Origin: Amazonocrinis nigriterrae CENA67
GTDB lineage: Bacteria > Cyanobacteriota > Cyanobacteriia > Cyanobacteriales > Nostocaceae
DNA: 64,000 bases
Direction of reading: 5' to 3'
Assembly (NCBI RefSeq): GCF_016056305.1
Contig: NZ_JAECZC010000025.1
Span: 1-64,000 of the forward strand
Translations under genes and position numbers: made by a program
In this document: in pieces, positions 36,793 through 46,593 of the stretch
Layout of the letters: each line of letters begins with the position of its first letter
Position numbering within the stretch: position 1 is the stretch's first letter
The notes under the pieces: generated by a model
The model's database searches: none
What the model saw: only the letters and a program-made list of their open reading frames with translations
What the model was told of the DNA's origin: nothing

Positions 36793-38261
36793 TAACCTAT
36801 GTGACTACGGCTATATCACACCGTGACTTTATCAAAATTTCATAAAGTATGTATATTTTCATGCCTTTCCAGTAACGAGCTAGCCATATTTAAGAAGTAG
36901 CAAGCTGCACAATACCCGACAAAAACCCGCTAGAAGGTTAGTTTTACCATAGTCAGCGAACTAACTTTAATATTTTATGTTTTACCAAGAATTTTTTACC
37001 TTGATTATTTGATTATTTTTACGTCAGTTTAACCAAAACTTTAGTTATATATTTTTTACTTCATATTTTCTTGATAAAGAATAAAAGTTATATTAGTTAA
37101 CCCTTCAATAAAGATTATTTAAAGCCTGTGAATCGTGGTTATAATAGCCATATACCAGACAAATCGAGCAAATAGTCCTAGAGGAGGAAAACTAATAAAC
37201 GTTAATATCTATCAATAATTAGTAGGTTAAAAACAATAAATTTCCATGTTTGAGAGCAGAAAAATTTAAGTGAAGTCGAATTGAATATTTGGGAATAGCT
37301 AAAAAATATTTATCAAGTATGCTCAGACTAAATCATACCCAGACATGAGAATTAACAGTGTTAATAAAATTGGATAATTAATTCAAATTTTCATGTATTA
37401 TATGACTAAAATTACTACAAAAAATCGGCACAAAACTTAACTAAGTCTATCAGTAGCGTATCAATAGCAAAGCATTAACCTCAAATTGATTAATCTATGG
37501 CAAATAATGCTAAATGAGTTGAAAATATAGCAAAAAATACTGCATGATCGATATCTCGTTACTTTTATTTGATAACAACACTGGCAAAGGAGAAAAAATT
37601 GCTTTAGCAAATAGCTATAGTGGTCTATATCGAATAGCAACTTTCTAGCCGATGTATCAAAGTCAGTAGTGTAAATGTAGAGCAAACAGGAAAAAATTAC
37701 TAAGGTTTGACAAAAGAGCCTAATTTTATAGGCTTAAGTGGTATCCGGTTGTATGACAGTAGTCAGATGAAAGCAAAATTACTTTCGGCTTTAGCGATGT
37801 CACTAGTTAGTAAGTACTTTAGGTCCATTGCCCATTGTAGAGATACCCTAGTAGAACACCTCTCACGTAACACCTCAAGTCTTGTAATGGAACATATTTT
37901 TTCAAGTTGTATTAAGTAGCCTGGGACTGGAGAGAAGCTTAAATGATTTTGATAAACGAATTTGAAAAATTTTTATTGAGTGAACAGTAGGTATCTCAAA
38001 ATAATTTATAGAATTGAAATATCAGGCTAAGATCAACACACTACGAAGATGGCCGTCTTGATAGTGTGAAAGTGCGGTATCTTTCCTGTGACAATAGTAA
38101 TCTCGTTCTTATATTATCTGGAAAAATGAGGAAAAATTTGACAAAGCAAGCTTTTTTAGTATTATGAGCATTGCTTGTTTCTTGACACAAACTCTGATAA
38201 TCTTATCGTCTTAATCTTCAGTGAGTTGTGTTTTTGATGATGTTCACATACAGCAGATAGC
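36793..38261. other. AT-rich gene-free stretch
   Basis: About 1.5 kb, strongly AT-rich. A 70-codon frame at 37707-37919 has no family features. No tRNA or known RNA was recognised. Confidence 0.4.
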
Positions 38262-38426
38262 ATGATAATGACTAATAAAAAATGGGCCGTAAAACGTATC
38301 ACTGTCAATTTAGCAGCACAGGAAGCAGAGAAACTAGAAAAATATTGTCAGCAAACAGGTAGACCTGCAACTGATGTGATTCGCGAATTGATTAGAGGGT
38401 TGCTAGTATCCGATGAACACAAGTAA
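38262..38426 (+). CDS. Small ribbon-helix-helix DNA-binding protein
   Basis: 54 residues from the ATG at 38262 (a second ATG at 38268 is equally possible). A beta strand (KRITVNLA) is followed by two helices (AQEAEKLEKYCQQTG and PATDVIRELIRGLL), the CopG/Arc ribbon-helix-helix layout. Such proteins act as repressors or antitoxins. No toxin is adjacent; crtQ starts 284 bp downstream on the same strand. Target unknown. Confidence 0.72.
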   Translation: MIMTNKKWAVKRITVNLAAQEAEKLEKYCQQTGRPATDVIRELIRGLLVSDEHK

Positions 38427-38710
38427 GTCATGAGGTAAGGAGGTATTTTATCGCGTAGCAAATCATTGTTTTTCCAACCAACAAATATTAATAATGTTTG
38501 TTTAGTTTCCCTTCATTGGCTAGAGTTGGTGTATGAAAATACAATTGCATAAGTAATTAGCCCATCCAATCATCAGGATTAAAAAGCAAATTCCTTACCA
38601 AAAGGTACTGCATCAATGTGCATCTACATACTGGTGGGCTAGATATTGAGTAGCAAATTCCGACACTAACCCAGTTACAATCTGTAAAGAAACTGAAAAG
38701 GAAAGACGGA

Positions 38711-40147
38711 ATGCGCGTTGCAATTGTGGGTGCGGGACTGGCTGGCTTAGCAACCGCTGTAGATTTAGCTGATGCTGGTTGTGAAGTCCAGATTTTTGAG
38801 TCCCGTCCGTTTGTTGGTGGTAAAGTCGGCAGTTGGATTGATGGAGATGGTAACCACATTGAAATGGGGTTACACGTATTTTTTGGGTGCTATTATGAAC
38901 TATTTGACTTAATGAGTAAAGTGGGGGCGTTGTCAAATTTACGCCTAAAAGAACATACCCACACTTTTATCAACAAGGGAGGACGAACTGGTGCCCTAGA
39001 TTTTCGCTTCCTCACAGGCGCACCTTTTAATGGATTAAAAGCATTTTTTACTACTTCTCAACTTTCCTTGCAAGATAAATTGCAAAATGCGATCGCCTTG
39101 GGTACTAGCCCCATAGTCCGCGGCTTGGTAGACTTTGATGGGGCGATGAAAACCATCCGCAACTTAGATAAAGTCAGCTTTGCTGATTGGTTCCGCAGTC
39201 ACGGTGGAAGTGAGGGTAGCATCAAACGCATGTGGAATCCCATTGCTTATGCCCTTGGATTTATTGATTGCGAAAATATTTCTGCCCGTTGTATGTTGAC
39301 AATTTTTCAGTTTTTTGCAGTTAGAACTGAAGCTTCCATACTGCGGATGCTGGAAGGTTCTCCTGATGAGTACCTGCACAAGCCCATAGTAGAATACTTG
39401 TCAGCTAGAGGCACAAAAATTCACACTCGTCGGCAAGTGCGGGAAATCCAGTTTACATCAGACGAACAAACCCGTGTAACTGGTATCGTAGTGGCTCAAG
39501 GTGACACAGCAGAAATTATCACTGCTGATGCCTATGTTTTTGCCTGCGATGTCCCAGGAATTCAGCGCGTCTTGCCCCAAGAGTGGCGTAAGTGGTCAGA
39601 ATTTGATAACATTTACAATCTCGAAGCAGTACCAGTGGCAACAGTGCAACTGCGATTCGATGGTTGGGTGACAGAACTGCAAGATCAAGAAAAACGCAAA
39701 CAGCTAAATCATGCAGCAGGCATAGATAATTTGCTGTATACTGCCGATGCGGACTTTTCTTGTTTTGCCGATTTAGCTTTGACTAGCCCTAGCGATTACT
39801 ATCGCTCAGGACAAGGATCTTTATTACAGCTAGTGCTGACACCAGGAGATCCATTTATTAAACAAAGTAATGAAGCGATCGCTCAGCACGTCCTCAAGCA
39901 AGTGCATGAACTGTTTCCTTCATCACGGGAACTAAATATGACTTGGTACAGTGTGGTGAAACTGGCTCAGTCTCTCTACCGAGAAGCACCAGGAATGGAT
40001 GTGTACCGTCCCAACCAAAAGACACCAGTGCCTAATTTCTTCCTAGCAGGTAGTTATACTCAACAAGACTACATCGACAGCATGGAAGGCGCAACAATTT
40101 CAGGACGGCGTGCAGCCAAAGCGATTTTGGAAAGTGTCAAGCAGTAA
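38711..40147 (+). CDS. crtQ: 9,9'-di-cis-zeta-carotene desaturase
   Basis: Plant-type zeta-carotene desaturase that converts zeta-carotene to (pro)lycopene in carotenoid synthesis. It has 478 residues. The FAD-binding motif [17 protein letters not shown] starts at residue 7, followed by VGGKVGSW and [13 protein letters not shown], and the C-terminal FAD motif [19 protein letters not shown]. This separates it from bacterial CrtI. A GGAAAGACGG ribosome site precedes the ATG. The SRPBCC gene starts 58 bp after it, probably the same operon. Confidence 0.93.
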   Translation: MRVAIVGAGLAGLATAVDLADAGCEVQIFESRPFVGGKVGSWIDGDGNHIEMGLHVFFGCYYELFDLMSKVGALSNLRLKEHTHTFINKGGRTGALDFRFLTGAPFNGLKAFFTTSQLSLQDKLQNAIALGTSPIVRGLVDFDGAMKTIRNLDKVSFADWFRSHGGSEGSIKRMWNPIAYALGFIDCENISARCMLTIFQFFAVRTEASILRMLEGSPDEYLHKPIVEYLSARGTKIHTRRQVREIQFTSDEQTRVTGIVVAQGDTAEIITADAYVFACDVPGIQRVLPQEWRKWSEFDNIYNLEAVPVATVQLRFDGWVTELQDQEKRKQLNHAAGIDNLLYTADADFSCFADLALTSPSDYYRSGQGSLLQLVLTPGDPFIKQSNEAIAQHVLKQVHELFPSSRELNMTWYSVVKLAQSLYREAPGMDVYRPNQKTPVPNFFLAGSYTQQDYIDSMEGATISGRRAAKAILESVKQ

Positions 40148-40205
40148 AAGTCAATGCTGGTGTTAATCCCAAATTCCAAATCCCAAATCTCAAATCCTAA
40201 ATAGA

Positions 40206-40649
40206 ATGGCAGATTGGCTAGAACATAGTGTGCAGGTAGAAGTAGAAGCTCCTATAGAATTAGTATGGAGCCTCTGGTCTGACTTGGAGCAAATGCCCCA
40301 GTGGATGCAATGGATTGATTCAGTGAAAATTTCCCCTGATAATCCCGAAATATCTCTTTGGAAACTTCGTACTGGGGGATTAGAATTTACCTGGAAATCC
40401 CGCATCCTACAAGTTATCCCCAACCAAATTATTCAGTGGGAATCAGTTGATGGTTTGCCAAATCAGGGAGCAATTCGCTTTTACGATCGCCACGGTAATA
40501 GCATCGTCAAAATGACGGTTTCCTATGCCATCCCTGGTTTTCTTGGCAAACTCATGGATAACTTGTTTTTAGGACGGGCGGTTGAATCGACAATTCAAGC
40601 TGATTTGGAAAGGTTTAAAGAATACGCTTTGAAAGTTAAATCTAATTAA
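40206..40649 (+). CDS. SRPBCC-family (START-like) protein
   Basis: A 147-residue protein of the polyketide cyclase/coenzyme-Q-binding type. It opens with VQVEVEAPIELVWSLWSDLEQMPQWMQWIDSVK, the signature of this fold, which binds hydrophobic ligands in a helix-grip pocket. It lies directly downstream of crtQ on the same strand, a pairing common in cyanobacteria, so a carotenoid or other lipid ligand is plausible but unproven. Confidence 0.85.
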   Translation: MADWLEHSVQVEVEAPIELVWSLWSDLEQMPQWMQWIDSVKISPDNPEISLWKLRTGGLEFTWKSRILQVIPNQIIQWESVDGLPNQGAIRFYDRHGNSIVKMTVSYAIPGFLGKLMDNLFLGRAVESTIQADLERFKEYALKVKSN

Positions 40650-40669
40650 TTGATAATTTGCGAGTTGGG

Positions 40670-40830
40670 TTCACTGTGGTTGCTAAACTACAGTGTACCA
40701 AAAGTAAAAAATCGCACCCTACATTGGCTTTAATATGGTAGGGTGCGTTAGGACTAACGTCCATAACGCACCTATAATTAGTCATGGTGCGTTGCGCTAC
40801 GCGACAACACACCCTACGGCTACCTAGGGA
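40670..40830. repeat. Hairpin and TAGGGTGCGTT-type dispersed repeat
   Basis: CACTGTGGTT pairs with AACTACAGTG-like bases at 40670-40697, a possible terminator for crtQ-SRPBCC. Then come TAGGGTGCGTT/AACGCACC and GTGCGTTGCGCTACGCGACAAC blocks, typical dispersed repeats of Nostocales. Confidence 0.55.
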
Positions 40831-40853
40831 TTGTGATATATGTTTCTTAAGAA

Positions 40854-41411
40854 TTAGCTTTGCCCAGTGGATGAATTAATCCTTTCTTCTAAACTTCCTA
40901 AACTTTCCTTTAAATTTTCAAAAAAGAATGTCAATAATTTTGACCAAGACTCATCATTATTATTATAATCTATTTCAATTGGAGTATATTGATGACTAAC
41001 TATTCCCTTAGTTTTTAGTTTAACAACGAATGAGTCTGGTTTTTGCGTAATCAAAATAGGAATTATCATTTCATTTTTAGGTTTTAACTTTTCATAGGCT
41101 CCTTCCAATTTATTATTTGTAATAAAATCATTGTATTTTTGATTCTTGATCACAATTACTAAATCAACTCTAAACTCACCCTTTGCATCTGGTGCAAAAG
41201 TTACAAAATGTCTTAGATAAATACTAGATAGTGGTGGTTTACCTCCTCCAGGATGAAGAACTAATATATCTTTTTCTTCACATCCAAGATATTCAGATAT
41301 CTTCTTACCAAGCTCCTTTATAAATTGAGCATTCCTATCTATATATTTTTTAGTGTTTTCAATATCTGTATCCAGTATATTTTGAAGTTCTTGAATTTTG
41401 GGAGATGACAT
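40854..41411 (-). CDS. AT-rich orphan gene, unknown function
   Basis: A 185-residue soluble protein (SSPKIQELQNILDTDIENTKKYIDRNAQFIKELGKKISEYLG...). It has helical N and C termini and a central beta region (FRVDLVIVIKNQKY, MIIPILITQKPDSFVVKL). It is clearly more AT-rich than its neighbours and rich in Lys, Asn and Ile, a sign of possible horizontal gain. A hicAB pair lies just upstream. Not recognised; it could be a defence or stress accessory protein, but nothing in it shows this. Confidence 0.65.
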   Translation of the reverse strand: MSSPKIQELQNILDTDIENTKKYIDRNAQFIKELGKKISEYLGCEEKDILVLHPGGGKPPLSSIYLRHFVTFAPDAKGEFRVDLVIVIKNQKYNDFITNNKLEGAYEKLKPKNEMIIPILITQKPDSFVVKLKTKGIVSHQYTPIEIDYNNNDESWSKLLTFFFENLKESLGSLEERINSSTGQS

Positions 41412-41573
41412 TTTGGTTCCGGCTCAGAGTAATAGATTTTGTTTAACCATAAAAATGTTCTAAATATAAAAAAAGGGTAATAACACGTAAAAATATTATT
41501 TGAACCCACATAATTCGTGATCACACCAATAGTGCAGCATTAGTTACCAGCTAGTAGGCTTCTTGACGCTGGA

Positions 41574-41792
41574 TTAAAGTACCCTACTGACTGTTGGTTT
41601 TGGTAGTGGATCGCCAGCAGCTTCATAAGCAATAATTAGAGACTCTAAGGCTTCAATTCCATTTGCCACTGCTGACTCGTAAGTATCGCCATGAGTACGC
41701 CAGCGTTGTCCTGGAAAATCGGGTAATCCCACCAAGAAACAATCGTCTTCTTCAGACCACTGAATCACCATTTGGTACTTGAGTTTACTCAT
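41574..41792 (-). CDS. hicB: HicB-type antitoxin
   Basis: A 72-residue protein with the partial RNase H-like HicB fold: LKYQMVIQWSEEDDCFLVGLPDFPGQRWRTHGDTYESAVANGIEALESLI. It should bind and block the HicA toxin. It is the second gene of the pair and overlaps hicA by 8 bp. It lacks the C-terminal DNA-binding helix-turn-helix of longer HicB proteins. Confidence 0.86.
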   Translation of the reverse strand: MSKLKYQMVIQWSEEDDCFLVGLPDFPGQRWRTHGDTYESAVANGIEALESLIIAYEAAGDPLPKPTVSRVL

Positions 41793-41997
41793 CTGGTTTT
41801 TTACCCTCTACTGCCTCTACTGCCTGTTTCACTTCTTTTTCTTGATAGTGTTTGGCATCTGCTCCATCCTTGCCTGAAATAGTAACCTTTCCATCATATA
41901 AGGGATGCACCCAGTTAGTATGACTTCCTTTACCTGGTAGTTCTGTAAAACCAACTTGGCGAAGCATTTGCTTTAGCTCCCGAATTTTCTTAGGCAT
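41785..41997 (-). CDS. hicA: HicA-type mRNA interferase toxin
   Basis: A 70-residue toxin with the double-stranded RNA-binding-like HicA fold: LKQMLRQVGFTELPGKGSHTNWVHPLYDGKVTIS. His27 in GKGSHTNW is the conserved catalytic residue. It cleaves mRNA when not bound by HicB. It is the first gene of the two-gene unit on the minus strand. Confidence 0.88.
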   Translation of the reverse strand: MPKKIRELKQMLRQVGFTELPGKGSHTNWVHPLYDGKVTISGKDGADAKHYQEKEVKQAVEAVEGKKPDE

Positions 41998-42103
41998 GAA
42001 TTTTTAATACATAGTTATCCAATGTCACTCTATCCAAATTGTGAAAATTAAAAAAATTATAGCAATGTAAAAAAGACTGCAACTGATACCTTATATAGAT
42101 TAA

Positions 42104-42190
42104 GACTTACGCAAGAACTCTCTGAAACTTTTATTCCTTCGTGTCCTTCGTGTCCTTTGTGGTTCGTTTTTTCATAATTTTGCGTAAGTC
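42104..42190. repeat. Element with GACTTACGCAA inverted ends
   Basis: GACTTACGCAA (42104-42114) and its exact inverse TTGCGTAAGTC (42180-42190). Inside are TCGTGTCCT repeats. Similar ends occur near 8742, 25359-25485, 26999 and 29966, so it is a dispersed family. Confidence 0.8.
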
Positions 42191-42256
42191 ATGTAGATAT
42201 ACAGCTGTATGCCCCTACAATTAATTTGTATGTGGCAAAGATTATGGAAATAGGTA

Positions 42257-42496
42257 TTACCAAGTAGGATCACTAAACAGATTTACAGTAAATTCCTCGC
42301 GTTGTGGTGGCACAGCTGAAATACAAGCGCGGATAATCTCACCATCCTCAAGTTCCACTGTGCAAGCATGACATGAACCCATGAGACAGCCAGTAGGGAT
42401 AAATACTCCAGCCCGTTCTGCCACATCTAATAGGGCTTCTCCCACTTCGGCATCAACGGTGACATCATCTGGTAAAAAACGGACGCGAACACTCAT
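42257..42496 (-). CDS. 2Fe-2S ferredoxin-like protein
   Basis: A 79-residue protein with a plant-type 2Fe-2S binding loop: CLMGSCHAC (three cysteines) and a fourth Cys in IIRACISAVPP. The beta-grasp opening VRVRFLPDDVTVDAEVGEALLDVAERAGV fits the family. It is shorter than photosynthetic ferredoxin (about 97-99 residues). An electron-transfer role is likely; the partner is unknown. Confidence 0.85.
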   Translation of the reverse strand: MSVRVRFLPDDVTVDAEVGEALLDVAERAGVFIPTGCLMGSCHACTVELEDGEIIRACISAVPPQREEFTVNLFSDPTW

Positions 42497-42558
42497 GAAA
42501 TTTGTTTTTTGACTGATAACTGATAGCTTATGACTGCTGCACAGTGGTATTGGCTTAG

Positions 42559-44034
42559 CTAAGACAAAAAGGGTGTTAAGTCTAAATGGTTTTCGACTTC
42601 AGTGGCGAGGGAATCTAAAATCTGTTCTCGCTGTTCTCGGTAGTTGGCAACACCAGTGGGCAAGGATTTTAAACCTCGCTGTTGACGTAGGCGATTTAAC
42701 CAAGCACGTCGCCAAGGCCCATTGTCAAAAAGTCCGTGGAGATAACTACCCCACACTGATTGGCAGCTATCCACTAATCCTAAATTAACATCATCGAATA
42801 GTGGTTGATATGCTTGGCTATCTGGTTGCTGTTCTACACGCGATCGCCCTTGGTGGATTTCAAAGCCATTTACCGGTAAGCCCATTTGTGGGTAATTTGA
42901 GCTAACTTGGCGTTGGCGGGCAATTTTCTGACCTGTAATTACAGTTCTCACAGGTAAGAGATTCAAGCCTTGAAATCTGCCAGCTTGCCCTTCTATCCCT
43001 TCTGGATCAGCGATAATTTGACCCAGCATTTGAAAGCCACCGCAGATGCCCAAAACTGTGCCACCAGAAGCAGCATAGTGTTGTATTGCTTCTGCCATAC
43101 CACTTCTTTGCAGCAATAGTAAGTCAGGAATTGTGGTTTTTGTACCTGGGATAATCACGGCATCGGGATGCCCCAAATCTTGCTTCGGACTGAGGTATTT
43201 TACGGTGACTGTAGGTTCTGACTCTAAAGGGTCAAAATCGGTAAAGTTGGCAATTCTCGGTAAACGGATGACAGCAATGGTGAGGTCAGCTTGAGTTTTG
43301 TGTGAACTACGGTCTAGCAAGTCAAGGGAGTCTTCTGCCGGAAATACTTCCTGAAAATAAGGGATGACACCAATAACAGGGATACCAACACGTGCTTCTA
43401 ACCATTTTATCCCTGGATCTAAGAGCGATCGCTGTCCTCGGAACTTGTTAATGACGATACCTTTAATTAGTTCGCGTTCTTCTGGTTCTAGTAGCTCCAG
43501 AGTACCAACCACATGAGCAAAAGCACCACCCCGGTCAATATCAACGACTAGGATGGTTGGCGCATTTAAATATTTTGCTACCCGCATATTAGTTAAATCG
43601 CGGTGCTTGAGGTTAATTTCAGCCGGACTGCCGGCACCTTCACAAACTATTAAATCAAATTCTGTACCTAAATGTTGTAGCGATTCTTCAATTGTTCGCC
43701 AACCCAGTTCAAAATATTGCTCGTAGTATTCCGCAGCGTTGACTTTGCCTACGGGTCTGCCTTTAATAATTACCTGGGAAGTCATATCCCCTTGGGGTTT
43801 GAGTAAAATTGGATTCATTTCTACCCAAGGTACAACTCCTGCTGCCCAAGCTTGTACTGCTTGAGCATAGCCAATTTCTCCCCCGCTGGCAGTGACATAG
43901 GCATTTAAAGCCATATTTTGACCTTTAAAGGGAGCCACTCGCCAACCACGCCGGGACAAAATCCGACAGATAGCTGTAGTTATCAGTGATTTCCCAGCAT
44001 GGGATGTTGTCCCCACTACCATAATTGATTTCAT
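42559..44034 (-). CDS. cobQ: Cobyric acid synthase
   Basis: Glutamine-dependent amidase that amidates cobyrinic acid a,c-diamide side chains in cobalamin synthesis. It has 491 residues: an N-terminal P-loop-like ATP domain (VGTTSHAGKSLITTAICRIL, residues 5-24), KGQNMALN, and a C-terminal class I glutamine amidotransferase with the nucleophile Cys in GICGGFQMLG and a His in SYLHGLFDN. The ATG at 44034 is used; a GTG at 44040 would add two residues. No other cobalamin genes or riboswitch are visible here. Confidence 0.94.
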   Translation of the reverse strand: MKSIMVVGTTSHAGKSLITTAICRILSRRGWRVAPFKGQNMALNAYVTASGGEIGYAQAVQAWAAGVVPWVEMNPILLKPQGDMTSQVIIKGRPVGKVNAAEYYEQYFELGWRTIEESLQHLGTEFDLIVCEGAGSPAEINLKHRDLTNMRVAKYLNAPTILVVDIDRGGAFAHVVGTLELLEPEERELIKGIVINKFRGQRSLLDPGIKWLEARVGIPVIGVIPYFQEVFPAEDSLDLLDRSSHKTQADLTIAVIRLPRIANFTDFDPLESEPTVTVKYLSPKQDLGHPDAVIIPGTKTTIPDLLLLQRSGMAEAIQHYAASGGTVLGICGGFQMLGQIIADPEGIEGQAGRFQGLNLLPVRTVITGQKIARQRQVSSNYPQMGLPVNGFEIHQGRSRVEQQPDSQAYQPLFDDVNLGLVDSCQSVWGSYLHGLFDNGPWRRAWLNRLRQQRGLKSLPTGVANYREQREQILDSLATEVENHLDLTPFLS

Positions 44035-44345
44035 AGTCACTATCAGTTTTTCCAGATAAGGGGTGAAACTTGGAGATTAACAATAATATGGCAATTTTTG
44101 CGTTAAACGGCAGGGTGTTAGGAAGCAGGGGTGCGGGGGTGCAGGGGTGCAGGGGAGAGAAGAAGCAAGTGAATAAACGTTCTATCTCATCCCCCTCCTT
44201 CCCCTTATCCCCCTCATCCCCTCATCTCCCTCATCTCCCTCATCTCCTAATAAATTCAGATGGTAAAGATTTGATAAAGGGGATTTGTGCTTCCGTATGT
44301 ATTGTTCCCTTCGACTGCCTAATCCTAACTCTTGAGTGTTTGATT
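44035..44345. other. Spacer with pyrimidine-rich heptamer/nonamer repeats
   Basis: No gene. GGGGTGCAG repeats at 44128-44155 and (CTCATCTCC)n at 44185-44250. Confidence 0.6.
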
Positions 44346-44750
44346 CTAGAAAGGTAATCTGAACCAACGAATCATTGCATTGTATAGGCGATCGCGCCAT
44401 GAAGCAGCAGGCCAATTTTTTCCCTGAGATTGTTCCACTAACTGATGACCAAGAGGAGTCAGGCGAAAACTATCTGTAATTCCTTGGCCATCGACTTCTC
44501 GTCGCAGCACACCCACTTGGATCAGCCAATCTAAAGCGTTATAGCAAGCTAATTCTGACAAAGGACGTTTAGTGTAGCCATGCTGGACACCATTAACTGT
44601 GGCGATCGCATTTAATGGCACACTCTGATGACGCATCGCTGCAAATAATCTCAGATTGAAAGGAGAACAGACAAGCGATCGCTCAGCCCTTGCGACTGTG
44701 CTAGGGAGATAAGACAGCGTTTTCGAGTTTTCGAGGTTAGCAGTTGGCAT
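44346..44750 (-). CDS. Conserved cyanobacterial protein, winged-helix-like
   Basis: A 134-residue protein (LSYLPSTVARAERSLVCSPFNLRLFAAMRHQSVPLNAIA...). The region CYNALDWLIQVGVLRREVDGQGITDSFRLTPLGHQLV resembles a winged helix. It matches my memory of a small cyanobacteria-only family named Npun_F0494, not confirmed. Function unknown. Confidence 0.68.
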   Translation of the reverse strand: MPTANLENSKTLSYLPSTVARAERSLVCSPFNLRLFAAMRHQSVPLNAIATVNGVQHGYTKRPLSELACYNALDWLIQVGVLRREVDGQGITDSFRLTPLGHQLVEQSQGKNWPAASWRDRLYNAMIRWFRLPF

Positions 44751-45251
44751 TTTCTATTTTGGGCATTGTTTTAGTCAAGATTAATTTCAAAATAAGCCAC
44801 TGCATGTCTAAATTGCATAGTTACGTGTTCAGAGGTTCATTTGCCATCAAGCACAAAGCACGCTCTTAAACAATGAATATGCAACTTTTATGCATCACGG
44901 CTTAAGTATATTTAACTAGGAGCTAGCTTATTTCAGCAAAATTTTTCAGTTCTACGTATTTAGACTGTTTTTTGAGTAGGTCATTTAAACATTATGAATT
45001 ATTGTAAAATTTCAGAGTCAACTAAAGTATGAAGTATGAAGGATGAAGTAAAACCCATACGTAAGTTTGAGAGGTAGGGTATAAAAAGGTTAACCCACGA
45101 GCCAAGTGACTGGTGTATTAACCTGTATTTCATCCTGCTCTACTGTTCTTTGAACGCTTGACACCGAACGGGAAGCCGCCCAAGGGTCGTCAACATCCTT
45201 TATGCTTCTGCCTTCTTTGTCATCAACAATCTGAAACAGGAAAGGTTCATT
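44751..45251. other. prxQ upstream region
   Basis: No gene seen. A GGAAAGG ribosome site for prxQ lies at about 45240. The rest is unremarkable AT-rich spacer. Confidence 0.45.
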
Positions 45252-45689
45252 ATGCCTCTAACAGTTGGTACGGATGCACCTGCATTTACCGTCAAAGATA
45301 CTAACGGCAACACCGTCTCGTTATCTGATTTTGCTGGGAAGACAGTTGTTCTGTATTTTTATCCCAAAGATGACACTCCAGGCTGTACCAAACAAGCTTG
45401 TAGCTTCCGGGATGCCCAAGAACAATATCAAGGTAAAGATATCGTAATCTTGGGAGTCAGTGCCGATGATGAAGCTTCCCATCAGGCATTCACCCAGAAA
45501 TATAATCTCAATTTCCCTTTGTTGGCTGACACCGATAAAACCCTAATCAGCGCCTACGATGTTGATGGTGGTGGTTATGCTAAGCGTGTCACTTATGTAA
45601 TTGACCCTAACGGCAAAATTATCCATGTTGACGCTAGTGTCAACACGGCTACCCACGCCAGCGATGTTTTACAGCAACTTGGTCTATAG
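45252..45689 (+). CDS. prxQ: Peroxiredoxin Q (BCP type)
   Basis: Thioredoxin-dependent peroxidase that reduces hydrogen peroxide and alkyl hydroperoxides. It has 145 residues. The active-site motif is YPKDDTPGCTKQACSFRD, with peroxidatic and resolving cysteines five residues apart, the atypical 2-Cys PrxQ arrangement. SLSDFAGKTVVLYFYP precedes it. The gene stands alone. Confidence 0.93.
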   Translation: MPLTVGTDAPAFTVKDTNGNTVSLSDFAGKTVVLYFYPKDDTPGCTKQACSFRDAQEQYQGKDIVILGVSADDEASHQAFTQKYNLNFPLLADTDKTLISAYDVDGGGYAKRVTYVIDPNGKIIHVDASVNTATHASDVLQQLGL

Positions 45690-45887
45690 GAAAAGTTACT
45701 GAAGTTGAGAGTTGCGGCTACCCTGGGGAAACCTCGAAAGAGTACCGCCACTCTGACTTTTTGCGATCGCGCTGAATTTTGAGTAGCAAAATACTCATAG
45801 TGCCTGAATACGCCATTAGCTCCTCAACAAAATATTGTTGAAGAGCTAGTTCTTGATTAAGTTTTTTTCTAAGGTGAGTGTCAACAC

Positions 45888-46277
45888 TTACGGTGTAGTA
45901 GTTCCAGGTGTAGTCACTGGAGATGTAATCGCTGGTGAAGTTGGAATTACTTGCCCTTGCTGCTGTTGACCTTGTAATCGTTGTTGTTGTCTTGCTTTAA
46001 AGGCCGCTGCTGCTGAGTCTAGTTGTTGGTTCTGTTCGTCAGAATTCCAGTTCAGATTACCGAATTTTGCCCGATGAATCAGGTCAAACATGTTGAAATT
46101 ATCTGAGTTCGCGCGGGAGAACGGGTCAGTATTTTGGTCTGTTGTACTACCACTAGGAAAAGCATCTGTTGGGTTGACTTGAGCCAAGCTAGGTTTAGCT
46201 ATAAGCAATGAACCAACGGAAATTCCGGCTACAGTAGCCACCAAGAGTTTGATAACTGGGAAAAAAGATTTTTTCAT
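45888..46277 (-). CDS. Exported Gln/Pro/Thr-rich small protein
   Basis: A 129-residue protein with a signal peptide (KLLVATVAGISVGSLLIAKPSLAQ). The mature part holds NFNMFDLIHRAKFGNLNWNSDEQNQQLDSAAAAFKARQQQRLQGQQQQ, ending in a Thr/Pro-rich tail (TSPVTTPGTTTP). It looks periplasmic and partly disordered. No family recognised. Confidence 0.62.
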   Translation of the reverse strand: MKKSFFPVIKLLVATVAGISVGSLLIAKPSLAQVNPTDAFPSGSTTDQNTDPFSRANSDNFNMFDLIHRAKFGNLNWNSDEQNQQLDSAAAAFKARQQQRLQGQQQQGQVIPTSPAITSPVTTPGTTTP

Positions 46278-46593
46278 TGAGTTTTGACTCTTAAATTGCT
46301 CTAAGGGACTGACAAATAAAAAATAACTTATTCTAATTGTGCCTTGCTGACTGTTGACAGTTAAGCTAATGTGTGTATAAGTTGCACAATCACGCTTTGA
46401 AGACTGTCATTAGTCATTAGTCATTAGTATTTACAAAGGACTTTGGACTAATGACAAAGGACAACCACTACGAGTAATCATGCAATCCGCTGTATGTTTT
46501 AGCTTAACAGTCATCTGTGATCTGTCAGCAGTCAACAACTTCAAGCGGTTGTTTTTATGTCTTGAAGTGCCCTGACGAAATCATGCTTTGCTT
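46278..46593. other. Spacer with TTAGTCA repeats
   Basis: No gene. Short (ATTAGTC)n at about 46408-46430, with ACAAAGGAC and its partial repeats after it. Confidence 0.5.

Noticed and set aside
37707-37919. 70-codon frame in the AT-rich spacer
   Set aside because: No ribosome site, no family pattern, isolated in a gene-free stretch.
46381-46395. TTGCACA half-site near 46381
   Set aside because: A single half-site without a partner at N4 spacing.
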